In this document: in pieces, positions 23,407 to 33,053 of the stretch
How positions within the stretch are numbered: position 1 is the stretch's first letter
Layout of the letters: the number at the start of each line of letters is the position of its first letter
From: Kitasatospora phosalacinea
GTDB lineage: Bacteria; Actinomycetota; Actinomycetes; Streptomycetales; Streptomycetaceae
NCBI RefSeq assembly: GCF_000716545.1
Contig: NZ_JNWZ01000066.1
Coordinates: 1-64,000 of the forward strand
Direction: 5' to 3'
DNA length: 64,000 nt
Notes under the pieces: model-generated
The model's database searches: none
Told to the model about the DNA's origin: nothing
What the model saw: the letters and a program-made list of their open reading frames with translations, nothing else
Made by a program: the position numbers and the translations under genes

Positions 23407-23988
23407 ATGTCCGCACCGCCGCCCTACCCGAACCAGCCGTACGGGCAGCCGCCGGCCCCGCAGCCGTACGGCGCTCAGCCCTACGGCGGTCAGCCCTACG
23501 GCGGTCAGCCCACCTATGGTCAGCCGCCCGTGTCCGGGTCGCAGCCGCACGCGCCGTACGTCCAGCAGCCCGCGCCCGGACCACGCCCGCCGGCCGGTCC
23601 GTCGGCGCCGCGGCGCCGGAGCCCGGTGCAGGCGTTGCTGTCCGCCGGCATCGTGCTGGCGGTCTTCGGTGGCGGTGCCTGGTACGTGTGGGACTACAAC
23701 ACGAGCCCCACCGGCGGAAAGGCCAAGGCGGAGGCGTCGCAGTCCGCGCGGGCGGCCGAGGCCAAGACGCACGATCCGGAGATCGGGGACTGCGTCAAGG
23801 TCGCCGATCCGGAGGGGCATCCGGTGCCGACCGTCGTGGACTGCGCCTCTCCCGAGGCCGAGTACAAGATGGCGGACCAACTGCTCGGTGAGGACAAGCA
23901 CTGCGGCGAGAAGTTCGACTACGGCATCCGGTACGTCTCCAGCCGCAGGATCGACTCCACGCTCTGCTTCACCAAGATCCGCCACTGA
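23407..23988 (+). CDS. LppU-like membrane-anchored protein with Pro/Tyr-rich N-terminus
   Basis: The 193-aa protein begins with a low-complexity cytoplasmic region of repeated 'QPYGGQPYGG'-type units (residues 1-70). A single membrane span (about 75-98, 'LLSAGIVLAVFGGGAWYVW') follows, then an extracytoplasmic domain with four Cys ('IGDCVKV', 'VVDCASPEAEYKM', 'DKHCGEKF', 'DSTLCFTKI') as in the actinobacterial LppU/SCO3897 family. The ATG at 23407 has a G-rich site nine bases upstream; GTG 23380 is an alternative. Function is unknown; such proteins are common at the envelope. It appears unrelated to the sugar genes around it. Confidence 0.75.
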   Translation: MSAPPPYPNQPYGQPPAPQPYGAQPYGGQPYGGQPTYGQPPVSGSQPHAPYVQQPAPGPRPPAGPSAPRRRSPVQALLSAGIVLAVFGGGAWYVWDYNTSPTGGKAKAEASQSARAAEAKTHDPEIGDCVKVADPEGHPVPTVVDCASPEAEYKMADQLLGEDKHCGEKFDYGIRYVSSRRIDSTLCFTKIRH

Positions 23989-24036
23989 GGCCGCCGCGGG
24001 CCTGAGCCCGAAGCGCCGCCCCGGCCCCGGCCCCGG

Positions 24037-24138
24037 CTACCGGAACGTGCGGTGCCGCCGCCGGGCGCAGGCGCGGCGGTACAGGGGGTACGCCGTGCGG
24101 TGGTGGGCGGCGAGGCAGACTTCGCTGAGCCAGGTCAT
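24037..24138 (-). CDS. Possible small basic protein (33 aa)
   Basis: ATG 24138 to TAG 24037 encodes MTWLSEVCLAAHHRTAYPLY followed by RRACARRRHRTFR. The mixed, non-repetitive composition differs from the antisense noise nearby. No ribosome site is obvious and no function is known. It may be a chance frame. Confidence 0.25.
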   Translation of the reverse strand: MTWLSEVCLAAHHRTAYPLYRRACARRRHRTFR

Positions 24139-24202
24139 GAGTGGTGCACCCGACCCCGTACGGACCGGAGCGCTCGGAGCAGTACGCCGACAGGACGTGC
24201 CG

Positions 24203-24312
24203 AAGTGCCGCGGAGGGGGTTCCTCCGCGGCACTTGGGGTGGGCCGGGGCAGTGTTGCGCCGCTGCCCCGGCCCGGTTCTCCGCCCCGCCGGGGTCCGGT
24301 CCGACGGGGCGG
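24203..24312. terminator. Cluster of three strong hairpins between converging genes
   Basis: Three perfect stems follow one another: AAGTGCCGCGGAGG with its inverse (24203-24235, 14 bp, loop 5); GGGCCGGGGCAG with its inverse (24241-24274, 12 bp); CCGCCCCG with its inverse (24281-24312). They separate the rightward LppU-like gene from the leftward ABC operon ending at 24367 and probably terminate in both directions. Confidence 0.75.
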
Positions 24313-24366
24313 GGAACGGTCCGGGGCCCGGGCCGGTGCGGGCCGGGCCGGTGTTCGGCCGTGCTG

Positions 24367-25256
24367 TCAGGCGGCGGCGGGCTGGTCGGCGTCGATGTCG
24401 ATCCACCGTCCGGCGTCGTGGTCGTAGGTGAGGTGGTCGCGGTCGGTGGCGGCCTTGGGTTCCGGCTCCGCCGAGCGCAGGCGTCCGCGCAGTTCGGGGT
24501 TGGGGGCGGCGGCGGCCAGGGTCCGGGTGTAGGGGTGGTGGGGATCGAGGATGACCGCGTCGGCGGGGCCGCGCTCGACGATCCGGCCGCGGTTCATGAC
24601 CAGGATGTCGTCGGAGAAGTGGCGTGCGGTGGCGAGGTCGTGGGTGATGTAGAGGACGGCGAGGCGGTCCTCCTGCTGCAGGCGGGCCAGCAGGTTGAGG
24701 ACGCCGAGCCGGCTGGAGACGTCCAGCATGGAGACGGGTTCGTCGGCGACGATCACCTGGGCGCCGGGGGCCAGGGCCCGGGCGATGGCGACGCGCTGGC
24801 GCTGGCCGCCGGAGAGTTCGTGCGGGCGGCGGTCCATCAGCGCGGTGGGGAGGTTGACCCGTTCCAGCAGTTGGGCCGCCTGTTCGCGGACCTCCTCGCG
24901 CCCCTCGGCCCGGCCGTGCAGCAGCAGGGGGCGGGCCAGGTGGTGCTCGATGCTGTGGAACGGGTTGAGGGAGGCGAACGGGTCCTGGAAGACCATCTGC
25001 ACGTGGTCGCGGTAGGCGCGGTCGCGGACCGGTTCGCCGTCCGGGCCGAGGGCCGTGATGGTGCCGGAGGTGGGCTTCTCCAGCCGGGCGATCATGCGGG
25101 CGACGGTGGACTTGCCCGAGCCGGAGGCTCCGACGACGGCGACGGTGCGCCCCGGCACCAGGGTGAACGTGACCTTGTGCACGGCCCGCAGGGTGCTGCG
25201 GCGCAGCCCGGAGCGGAGGGTGAACTCCTTGACGAGGTCGCGTACTTCGAGTGTGG

Positions 25257-25260
<4 letters not shown>
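24367..25260 (-). CDS. Oligopeptide-type ABC transporter ATP-binding protein (OppF-like)
   Basis: The 297-aa ATPase has Walker A 'GASGSGKST', Q-loop 'QDPFASLNPF', signature 'LSGGQ', Walker B 'VIVADEPVSMLD' (Val-Ser-Met in place of the usual Thr-Ser-Ala) and 'ITHD'. The ATG at 25260 overlaps the stop of the partner ATPase by four bases. It is the distal gene of the importer operon that starts at 29945. In this setting the transporter probably carries manno- or galactomanno-oligosaccharides, since several SBP family 5 systems carry beta-linked oligosaccharides instead of peptides. That substrate is an inference from neighbours. Confidence 0.9.
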
Positions 25261-26200
<940 letters not shown>

Positions 26201-26204
<4 letters not shown>

Positions 26205-27199
26205 GCGGCGGTGCTCCTGACGGCGTGGTTCGGGCTGCGGTCCGCCTTCTCGGGGGTGTTGCGTCGGCGGCCGGGCCTGCGCAGCCGGGGGTTGATGATC
26301 TCGTCGAGGCTGAGGTTGACCAGGGCGAGTCCGCAGCCGAGGGCGGCGATGATCAGGCCGGGCGGGACGAACCACCACCAGGCGTCGCGCTGGAGGGCGA
26401 AGCCGTTCTGGGCGAAGTACAGCATGGTGCCGAGCGTGGAGGAGTTGGAGGCGCCCAGGCCGAGGAAGGACAGGCCCGCTTCGCTGAGGATGGCCGCGAC
26501 CACCGAGAAGACGAACTGGGAGGCGAGGACGGGCAGCAGGTTGGGCAGGATCTCCACGCAGATCACCCGCCAGGGCTTCTCGCCCGCGACCTTGGCCGCG
26601 GCGACGTAGTCGCGGTTGCGCACCGAGAGGGTCTGGGCGCGCAGGACGCGGGCGGCCGACGCCCAGCCGGTGAGGGCGAGGACGAGGACCACGGTCCAGG
26701 AGCCGCGCTGTTCGGCGGGGACGAAGCCGGAGATGACGATGACCAGCGGCAGGCCGGGAATGACCAGCATGACGTTGGACAGGAGCGAGAACGCCTCGTC
26801 GACGAGACCGCCGGCGTAGCCGCCGACCACGCCGACCAGGGCGGACAGGGCGGTGGCCAGGACGCCGACGAACAGGCCGATCTGCAGTGAGCCGCGGGTG
26901 GCGCGGGTGAGCTGGTCGAGGACGTCCTGGCCGGTCTGGGTGGTGCCGAGCCAGTGGTCGCCGCTGGGGCCGGTCAGCCCGATGTTGCGGATGGTGTTGG
27001 GGTCGCCGGCCAGCAGCGGGCCCAGCAGGCCGAACAGGGCGACGGCGGCCACCAGGCCGAGGCCGATGGCGAGTTTCGGCGTCCACGTCGGGAGCACGGC
27101 CCGCCATCCGGTGCGTCGGCCGGAGGGGGGCGCGGTGGTGCCCGGTGCGCCGGGCGGCAGGTCCGCCAGGCCGTCGGGCAGGGGGAGTTGGGTCGTCAC
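26201..27199 (-). CDS. Oligopeptide-type ABC transporter permease (OppC-like)
   Basis: The 332-aa membrane protein has a 40-residue Pro-rich N-terminus, then an OppC fold ('LAIGLGLVAAVALFGLLGPLLAG', 'HWLGTTQTGQDVLDQL') and the coupling loop 'AAAKVAGEKPWRVICVEILPN'. The GTG start at 27199 has AAGGA eight bases upstream. It lies 16 bp after the OppB-like gene. Confidence 0.9.
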
Positions 27200-27215
27200 G
27201 GGTGGTTCCTTCCGC

Positions 27216-28205
27216 TCAGTTGCCCGCTCGGGTACGGGGGTCGATCAGCCCGTACAGGAGGTCCACGAGCAGGTTGGCACCCAGGACCGCGACGGTGATG
27301 ACGAGGAAGATGCCCTGCATCAGCGCGTAGTCGTTGTTCTCCACGGCCTGCAGGAGGCGGCCGCCGATGCCGGGGTAGGAGAAGACCTGCTCGGTCATGA
27401 CCGAGCCGGACACCACGAACCCGAGGGAGGTGGCGAAGCCCGCGACGGAGGGGAGGGCCGCGTTGCGGGCGGCGTAGCGGATCATGACGCGGCGGTTGCG
27501 CAGGCCCTTGGCCCGGGCGGTGAGGATGTAGTCCTCGGCTGCGGTGGAGACCATCATGTTGCGCATGCCCAGCAGCCAGCCGCCGACGGAGGAGATCACG
27601 ATGGTCAGCGCGGGCAGGATGCCGTGCTGGACGGCGGAGGAGACGAAGTCCCAGTTCCATCCGATGTCGTAGGTGACGTCGTAGCCGCCGAGGAGCGGGA
27701 ACCAGTTCAGGGTGGAGGACAGCAGGGCGGCGAGGATCAGGGCCAGCCAGAAGTAGGGCACGGCCGCCAGCACGGTGGTGCCGGGGATGATCGAGTCGAG
27801 CCAGGAGCCGCGCTTCCAGCCGACCAGGGCCCCGAGGGTGAGGCCGAGGACGAAGGAGATCAGCGTCGCGAGTCCGACCAGGGCGATGGTCCAGGGCAGG
27901 GACTGCCCGATCACGTCGGACACCTTGGCCGGGTAGGCGCTGACCGAGATCCCGAAGTCCCCGTGCAGCAGGTTGTTCAGGTAGGACAGGTACTGCTGGG
28001 CGAGCGAGTCGCTGTGGTCGGCTCCGAGGAGGAGCTCGTACGATCTGCGCACCGATGGACCGACGGTACCGCCGCGCTGCTGCAGCTTCGCCATCAGGAT
28101 GTCCACCGGGTTGCCCGGCATCATCCGGGGGATGAAGAAGTTGAGTGTGACGGCCGCCCACAGGGCGACGAGATAGAAACCGGTCTTGCGGGCGTAGTAC
28201 CTCAT
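27216..28205 (-). CDS. Oligopeptide-type ABC transporter permease (OppB-like)
   Basis: The 329-aa membrane protein has an N-terminal span and OppB extracytoplasmic loop ('LNFFIPRMMPGNPVDILMAKL'), five more spans and the coupling loop 'TARAKGLRNRRVMIRYAARNAALPS'. It ends 'LLYGLIDPRTRAGN', typical of OppB. It sits 57 bp after the binding-protein gene in the same operon. Confidence 0.9.
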   Translation of the reverse strand: MRYYARKTGFYLVALWAAVTLNFFIPRMMPGNPVDILMAKLQQRGGTVGPSVRRSYELLLGADHSDSLAQQYLSYLNNLLHGDFGISVSAYPAKVSDVIGQSLPWTIALVGLATLISFVLGLTLGALVGWKRGSWLDSIIPGTTVLAAVPYFWLALILAALLSSTLNWFPLLGGYDVTYDIGWNWDFVSSAVQHGILPALTIVISSVGGWLLGMRNMMVSTAAEDYILTARAKGLRNRRVMIRYAARNAALPSVAGFATSLGFVVSGSVMTEQVFSYPGIGGRLLQAVENNDYALMQGIFLVITVAVLGANLLVDLLYGLIDPRTRAGN

Positions 28206-28262
28206 CGGCTGCTACCGATCATGTTGCGCTCCTCCTCGACAGCGTGTTCACTTCCCTGCGCC

Positions 28263-29945
28263 TCACTTGGCGGGCTTGAGGTGCAGGAAGATCTCGGAGT
28301 TGTCGGGCCGGCCCCAGACGGCGGGGAACGCGTAGAGGTTGTCCTGGGTGGGCCATCCGGTGAACTTGCCGGTGTTGAACTCGCTGGTGGTGCCGCCGGT
28401 GAGCAGCGGGATGTAGGGCATCGACTTCTCGATCTCGGCCTGGATCGTGTCGTAGTAGGGCTGCCGGGCCGCGGTGTCCTCGGGGTCGATGACCTTGAGG
28501 GCGTCCAGGGCGGCGTCGACGTCGGCGTTCTTGAACCGGGCGAAGTTGGGGTTGGCGGCCTCGCCGACGGGGGCGGTGGTCTTGGAGGAGAAGAAGTAGC
28601 TGTACGGGTAGTAGGGGTCGGGGGCCGGGCCCTGCGACAGGGAGTCGATGAGCAGTTCGTACTGGCCGCGGCCGCGCGCGTCCGACCACTCGTTCCACGA
28701 CACCTGCTGGACGGTCAGCTTGATGCCGGCCTTCTTGAGCTGTTCGCCGATGGTGGTGACCGCGGTGATGTAGTCGGTCCATCCGGAGACGACCTTGACG
28801 GTGAGGGTGAGCTTCTCGCCGTTCTTGGCGTAGACGCCGTCGGATCCCTTGGTGTAGCCGGCCTCCTCCAGCAGTCGGCTCGCCTTGTCGGCCTGCGGGT
28901 CCATCGGGGCGACCTGGTCGGTGAGCTTGGAGGACAGCAGCGCCTTGTCGCGCGCGACCAGGGCGTAGCCGGGCGAGATCTCGCTGGCGGTGTTCTCGAA
29001 GGCCAGCGCGTTGAGCTGGGTGCGGTCGATGGCGTAGTAGATCGCCTTGCGCACCGCCGGGTCGGTCTGCGGTCCGGTGCAGCCGAGTTCGGCGTTGGAG
29101 CAGGTGAACAGCGCGGCCTGGTTCATGGGCACGGTGATGGCCTGGTAGCCGGGGTAGTTCTTCGCGACGTCCTTGATGTCGGGGACCGGGCCCGTCTGCC
29201 AGTCGATCTGGCCAGCCTTCAGGGCGTCGGCGCCGGACTGGTTGCCGGAGAGCGCGACGAAGCGGATCTTCTTGAGCGCGGGGGCGCCCCCGTAGTAGTC
29301 GGGATTGGCCTCCAGGGTGAACGCCTGCGGCTTGAAGTCGGCGAGCTTGAACGGACCGGTGCCCACCGGGTTCTTCATGACGTCCTCGGAGGGCTTGGCG
29401 AGCGTCGACCAGATGTGCTTGGGCACGATCCAGAACCGGCCGAGGATCTGCGGGCCGTCGCTGAAGGACGGCTTGTCGAAGGCGATCTTCACGTGGGTCT
29501 CGTCGACCGCGGTGGCGGTGCCCGCGTACCCGGTGCTGTTCATCTCCGGGTTCTTGCGGATCATGTCGAGGGTGAAGACGACGTCGTCGGCGGTGAACTT
29601 CTGCCCGTCGGTCCACTTGGCGTCGGGGCGCAGCGTGACCGAGAGCTCGGTGCCCTCCTTGTTCCAGGAGTACTCCGTCCCCAGCCGCGGCGTGGGGTCG
29701 TCCTTGTGCGCGACGTTGTAGAAGAACAGCGGCTCGTACACCGTGCCGGGGCCGTCGATGACGGTCGGCGAGTAGGGGTTGAAGTTGATCTGGTAGTCGC
29801 CGCTCTGGCCGGTGTAGGCGATCAGCGTGTCGGAGTTGCCGCCGCCGGACTTGCTGCCGCCACCGCCGCATCCGGTCAGGACGAGACCGAGGGACAGCGC
29901 CCCCACGACGGTGAGGCGACGGGAGGCTCTGCGAAATCTGGACAT
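28263..29945 (-). CDS. SBP family 5 solute-binding lipoprotein, probably for oligosaccharides
   Basis: The 560-aa receptor has a signal peptide and lipobox 'VLTGC' (Cys about residue 26), a Gly/Ser linker, then the SBP_bac_5 fold ('VYEPLFFYNV', 'LRPDAKWTDGQKFTADDVVFTLDMI', 'AVRKAIYYAIDRTQL', 'ASRLLEEAGYTKG'). The ATG at 29945 is preceded by AGAGAG. It heads the importer operon and is divergent from a ROK regulator, with an AAGAAAGTC box between them. Mannanase and alpha-galactosidase genes flank the unit. I infer a galactomannan oligosaccharide ligand, though peptide binding cannot be excluded. Confidence 0.88.
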   Translation of the reverse strand: MSRFRRASRRLTVVGALSLGLVLTGCGGGGSKSGGGNSDTLIAYTGQSGDYQINFNPYSPTVIDGPGTVYEPLFFYNVAHKDDPTPRLGTEYSWNKEGTELSVTLRPDAKWTDGQKFTADDVVFTLDMIRKNPEMNSTGYAGTATAVDETHVKIAFDKPSFSDGPQILGRFWIVPKHIWSTLAKPSEDVMKNPVGTGPFKLADFKPQAFTLEANPDYYGGAPALKKIRFVALSGNQSGADALKAGQIDWQTGPVPDIKDVAKNYPGYQAITVPMNQAALFTCSNAELGCTGPQTDPAVRKAIYYAIDRTQLNALAFENTASEISPGYALVARDKALLSSKLTDQVAPMDPQADKASRLLEEAGYTKGSDGVYAKNGEKLTLTVKVVSGWTDYITAVTTIGEQLKKAGIKLTVQQVSWNEWSDARGRGQYELLIDSLSQGPAPDPYYPYSYFFSSKTTAPVGEAANPNFARFKNADVDAALDALKVIDPEDTAARQPYYDTIQAEIEKSMPYIPLLTGGTTSEFNTGKFTGWPTQDNLYAFPAVWGRPDNSEIFLHLKPAK

Positions 29946-30035
29946 GTCAGCCACTCTCTTGAGGCGGTGCGGGCCGGACGGCCGGGGGTTTCGGGGGGCG
30001 TCCGCAGAAGACGGAGCACGGTGATGTGGCAAGAT

Positions 30036-30064
30036 TGTTAAGGTGGCGAATAAAGAAAGTCAAC
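30036..30064. promoter_or_regulatory. ROK-type operator candidate between SBP and ROK genes
   Basis: An AT-rich island (TTGTTAAGG, then AATAAAGAAAGTCAAC at 30049-30064) lies in the divergent gap. AAGAAAGTC (30053-30061) and the following AAC match the box before the alpha-galactosidase gene almost base for base. Confidence 0.55.
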
Positions 30065-30224
30065 ACTTCGACGCCACCGAGTTACCGGCACACCCGGCCC
30101 GGCACGCTCCCTCCGGGGAGCGGCGCCCACCGCGGTGGACCGGGCGTCACTGTCACTAAACTGGGCGGAGCCGGAGCATCCGGCCGAAAGCGCAGCGCCC
30201 GCACGGGCGCCGGGGAGGATCTTG

Positions 30225-31523
30225 ATGGGCGGTCCGTCGAGGGACATGCCGCACGCGACCAGCCGTGCCGCCGTCCTGGACGTCATCAGGGCGGCGGGGA
30301 CGATCAGCCGCGTCCGGCTGATCGAGGCCACCGGGTTCACCGGCGCCACGATCTCCACCGTGGTGCGGCGCCTGATCGACGACGGCCTGGTCACCGAGGT
30401 GGGACGTGCGGAGTCCACCGGTGGCAAACCCCGCACCCTGCTGGCCCTGAACGAGAGCTCCCGCTACGCCGTCGGCATCCACCTGGACCACTCCGGCATC
30501 ACCTACGTGCTGACCGATCTCGGCGGCTCCGTGGTGGCCCGGATGTCGCGGGCCGGTGTGGGCACGGACGACCCGCCCGTGGTGGTGGCCCGGATGGCCG
30601 ACGCCGTGCACAAGCTCGTCCAGGGCGTGGGCATCAGCCCCGACCTGGTCCTGGGGCTGGGCCTGGTGGCCCCCGGCCCGCTGACGCCCTCCAGCGGCAT
30701 GCGGCTGACGCCGCCGACGATGCGCCACTGGGAGGAGTTCCCGCTGGACCAGGCGCTGGCCGAGGCCGTGGGCCTGCCCGTCATCCTGGAGAACGACGCC
30801 ACCGCGGCCGCCCTCGGCGAGCACTGGTCGGGCGTCATGCGCGACGCCGCCAGCTTCGCGGCGCTCTACATCGGTACCGGCATCGGGTCGGGGCTGATGA
30901 TCGACGGCGCCTCGTACCGCGGCGGGAGCGGCAACGCCGGCGAGATCGGGCACATCTGCCTGGACGCCAACGGCCCCGACTGCTGGTGCGGCGCCCGCGG
31001 GTGCACCGAGGCGCTGGCCGGCCCGGCCGCCGTGGTGACCCAGGCCCGGGCCGACGCGAACATCGCCCGCGCCGCCGGGCTGACCCAGGGCCCGGGCGGC
31101 CAACGCCCCTCGGTGGCAGCCGACTTCGACGCCGTCGCCCGGGCCGCCCGGCTCGGCGACACCGGCGCCCGCGACCTGCTGGAGACCTCCGCCCGCTGGC
31201 TCGCCCTGGCCGCCCGCACCCTCGCCAACATCATGGACCTCGAACACCTCGTGCTCACCGGCCCGAGCCTGGCCATCGCCGGGTCCTTCTACCTCCCCAT
31301 CGTCCAGGAGGAACTCGACCGGGCCTTCTTCGCCCGCGCCGCCCACCCGGTACGGGTGCGGCTGTCGGCATCGCCCGCCACCGCTCCGGCGATCGGCGCG
31401 GCGACCATGATGCTGCGCGCCGAACTGGTACCCCTGCGGCAGAACGGCATCCCGCTCCCCGGCACCTACGGCGAGGCCGAGTCGACGGCCCCCGCCACCG
31501 CCCCGGCCCGCGCGGGCCGGTAG
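30225..31523 (+). CDS. ROK-family transcriptional regulator
   Basis: The 432-aa protein has an N-terminal winged HTH (residues 8-65: 'SRAAVLDVIRAAGTISRVRLIEATGFTGATISTVVRRLIDDGLVTE') and a ROK actin-like domain with the zinc motif region 'GHICLDANGPDCWCGARGCTEA'. The ATG at 30225 has GGAGG six bases upstream. ROK repressors sense sugars or sugar phosphates. It is divergent from the importer operon and close to a ROK kinase and two mannanases, so it is the likely regulator of the galactomannan genes through the AAG(W)(W)AGTC boxes. Confidence 0.9.
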   Translation: MGGPSRDMPHATSRAAVLDVIRAAGTISRVRLIEATGFTGATISTVVRRLIDDGLVTEVGRAESTGGKPRTLLALNESSRYAVGIHLDHSGITYVLTDLGGSVVARMSRAGVGTDDPPVVVARMADAVHKLVQGVGISPDLVLGLGLVAPGPLTPSSGMRLTPPTMRHWEEFPLDQALAEAVGLPVILENDATAAALGEHWSGVMRDAASFAALYIGTGIGSGLMIDGASYRGGSGNAGEIGHICLDANGPDCWCGARGCTEALAGPAAVVTQARADANIARAAGLTQGPGGQRPSVAADFDAVARAARLGDTGARDLLETSARWLALAARTLANIMDLEHLVLTGPSLAIAGSFYLPIVQEELDRAFFARAAHPVRVRLSASPATAPAIGAATMMLRAELVPLRQNGIPLPGTYGEAESTAPATAPARAGR

Positions 31524-31849
31524 GCGCGCCCGCCGCACCGCACCGCTTCCGGCAGGCCACCCCGCCCGGAGAACTTTGTACGGTAGAAAAAGTTAGTCCC
31601 GCCGACCTCTTGCGGCCGGTGCTCCCGGCCTCCTAACGTCGGGGACACACGGACGGGAGCTCCGCCGCGAACCCCGGCGGGCGATGCGCCTCCCCTCCGT
31701 GCCTCTTGTCCCGGCCTCTCGTCCGGGCGCTCCCCCACCCTCGATCGGCACCCGGCCGGTGACCGCGCGCCCTCGCGCCCGCCCATCGGCCGAACCGTCC
31801 CTCGCGGAACCGGGAGCCCGGTGGGCCACCGCGGAAGGAAGCCAGCGGC
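31524..31849. promoter_or_regulatory. Intergenic region with AT-rich inverted repeat before the ROK kinase
   Basis: AACTTT (31572-31577) and AAAGTT (31589-31594) form an inverted repeat, and AAGTTAGTC (31590-31598) follows the pattern of the boxes at 20818 and 30053. The rest of the gap is G/C-rich with no gene seen. A promoter for the kinase-mannanase genes is likely here. Confidence 0.5.
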
Positions 31850-32827
31850 ATGTACGGAGCACTCGACGTCGGCGGTACGAAGATCGCCGGCGCGGTGGTG
31901 GACACGGACGGGAAGGTCCTGGTCCGCAGCGAGCGGCCGACGCCCGCCAGGGAGCCCGCGCCGGTGGTCATGGCCGCCGTCACGGCCGTGCTCGACGAGC
32001 TGGCCGCGCACGCCGCCTGGCGGAACGTCACCTGCCTGGGCGTCGGCAGCGCCGGGCCGGTGGACACCGCCGCCGGAACCGTCAGCCCGGTCAACATCCC
32101 CGGCTGGCGCGGCTTCCCCCTGGTGGCCGCGATCCGCGCCCACCCCGCCCTCGCGCCCGGCATCGAACCGGTCCTCGTCGGCGACGCGGTCGCGATGACC
32201 GCGGCCGAGCACTGGAAGGGCGCCGCCCGCGGCGCCGACAACGCCCTGTGCCTGGTGGTGTCCACCGGCGTGGGCGCCGGACTCGTCCTCGACGGACGCC
32301 TGCACCCCGGTCCCACCGGCAACGCCGGCCACCTCGGGCACATCAGCGTGGAACTGGACGGCGACCACTGCCCCTGTGGCTCCCGCGGGTGCGTGGAACT
32401 GCTGGCCGCCGGCCCGGCGATCGCCCGGTACGCGACCGCGGCCGGATGGCAGCCGCCCGCGGGCACGGAGGCGACCGCGGCCGCCGCAGCCGCCTCCGCC
32501 CGCGACGGCGACCCCGCCTCCCTCGCCGCGTTCGACCGCGCCGGACGCGCCCTGGCCGCCGGCATCGCCGCCACCGCCTCCCTCGTCGAACTGGACCTCG
32601 CGGTGATCGGCGGCGGGGTCTCCCAGGCCGGAGACCTCCTCTTCGCGCCACTGCGCCGGCACCTCGACACCTACGCCGCCCTGGACTTCACCAGGAACCT
32701 CCAGGTCGTCCCGGCCCGCCTCGCCCTGGACGCCGGCCTCATCGGAGCCGCCGCGGTCGCAGCCCTCCAGCACGGCGCGCCCGCCCCGGACACCGGACTG
32801 CGCCACCTGCACGGCGCCCCCGCCTGA
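31850..32827 (+). CDS. ROK-family sugar kinase
   Basis: The 325-aa cytoplasmic enzyme starts directly with the phosphate-binding motif 'LDVGGTKIAGAVVD' and so lacks an HTH. It has the ROK signature 'GPTGNAGHLGHISVELDGDHCPCGSRGCVELLA', with the His and three Cys expected to hold zinc. It probably phosphorylates a hexose such as mannose or glucose released from imported oligosaccharides. The ATG has GAAGGA upstream. It lies between the ROK regulator and the first mannanase. Exact substrate unknown. Confidence 0.88.
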   Translation: MYGALDVGGTKIAGAVVDTDGKVLVRSERPTPAREPAPVVMAAVTAVLDELAAHAAWRNVTCLGVGSAGPVDTAAGTVSPVNIPGWRGFPLVAAIRAHPALAPGIEPVLVGDAVAMTAAEHWKGAARGADNALCLVVSTGVGAGLVLDGRLHPGPTGNAGHLGHISVELDGDHCPCGSRGCVELLAAGPAIARYATAAGWQPPAGTEATAAAAAASARDGDPASLAAFDRAGRALAAGIAATASLVELDLAVIGGGVSQAGDLLFAPLRRHLDTYAALDFTRNLQVVPARLALDAGLIGAAAVAALQHGAPAPDTGLRHLHGAPA

Positions 32828-33053
32828 CCTCCGCCCCGACCGCCCCGACCTGATCCGCGACGGCACCGACCGCCCGGAGCGCACCCCGCGCGGCACCCCG
32901 CCCCCACCGACCCGGGACGGCCACCCGCCGCCCCGCCCCGCGCCCGCGCCCCCTGCTCACCGCCCGCGCCTGGCCAGGCCACCACACCGGACCGGCAGCT
33001 GCACCGCGCCCCGAGCAGGACGCCCGCGCCCCCACCCGGCACAGGAGAAGCAC

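Noticed and set aside
26853..30041. 1062-codon plus-strand frame across the importer operon
   Set aside because: It is antisense to two permeases and an SBP with complete family motifs, and its Gly/Asp/Val-rich content is typical of an antisense shadow.
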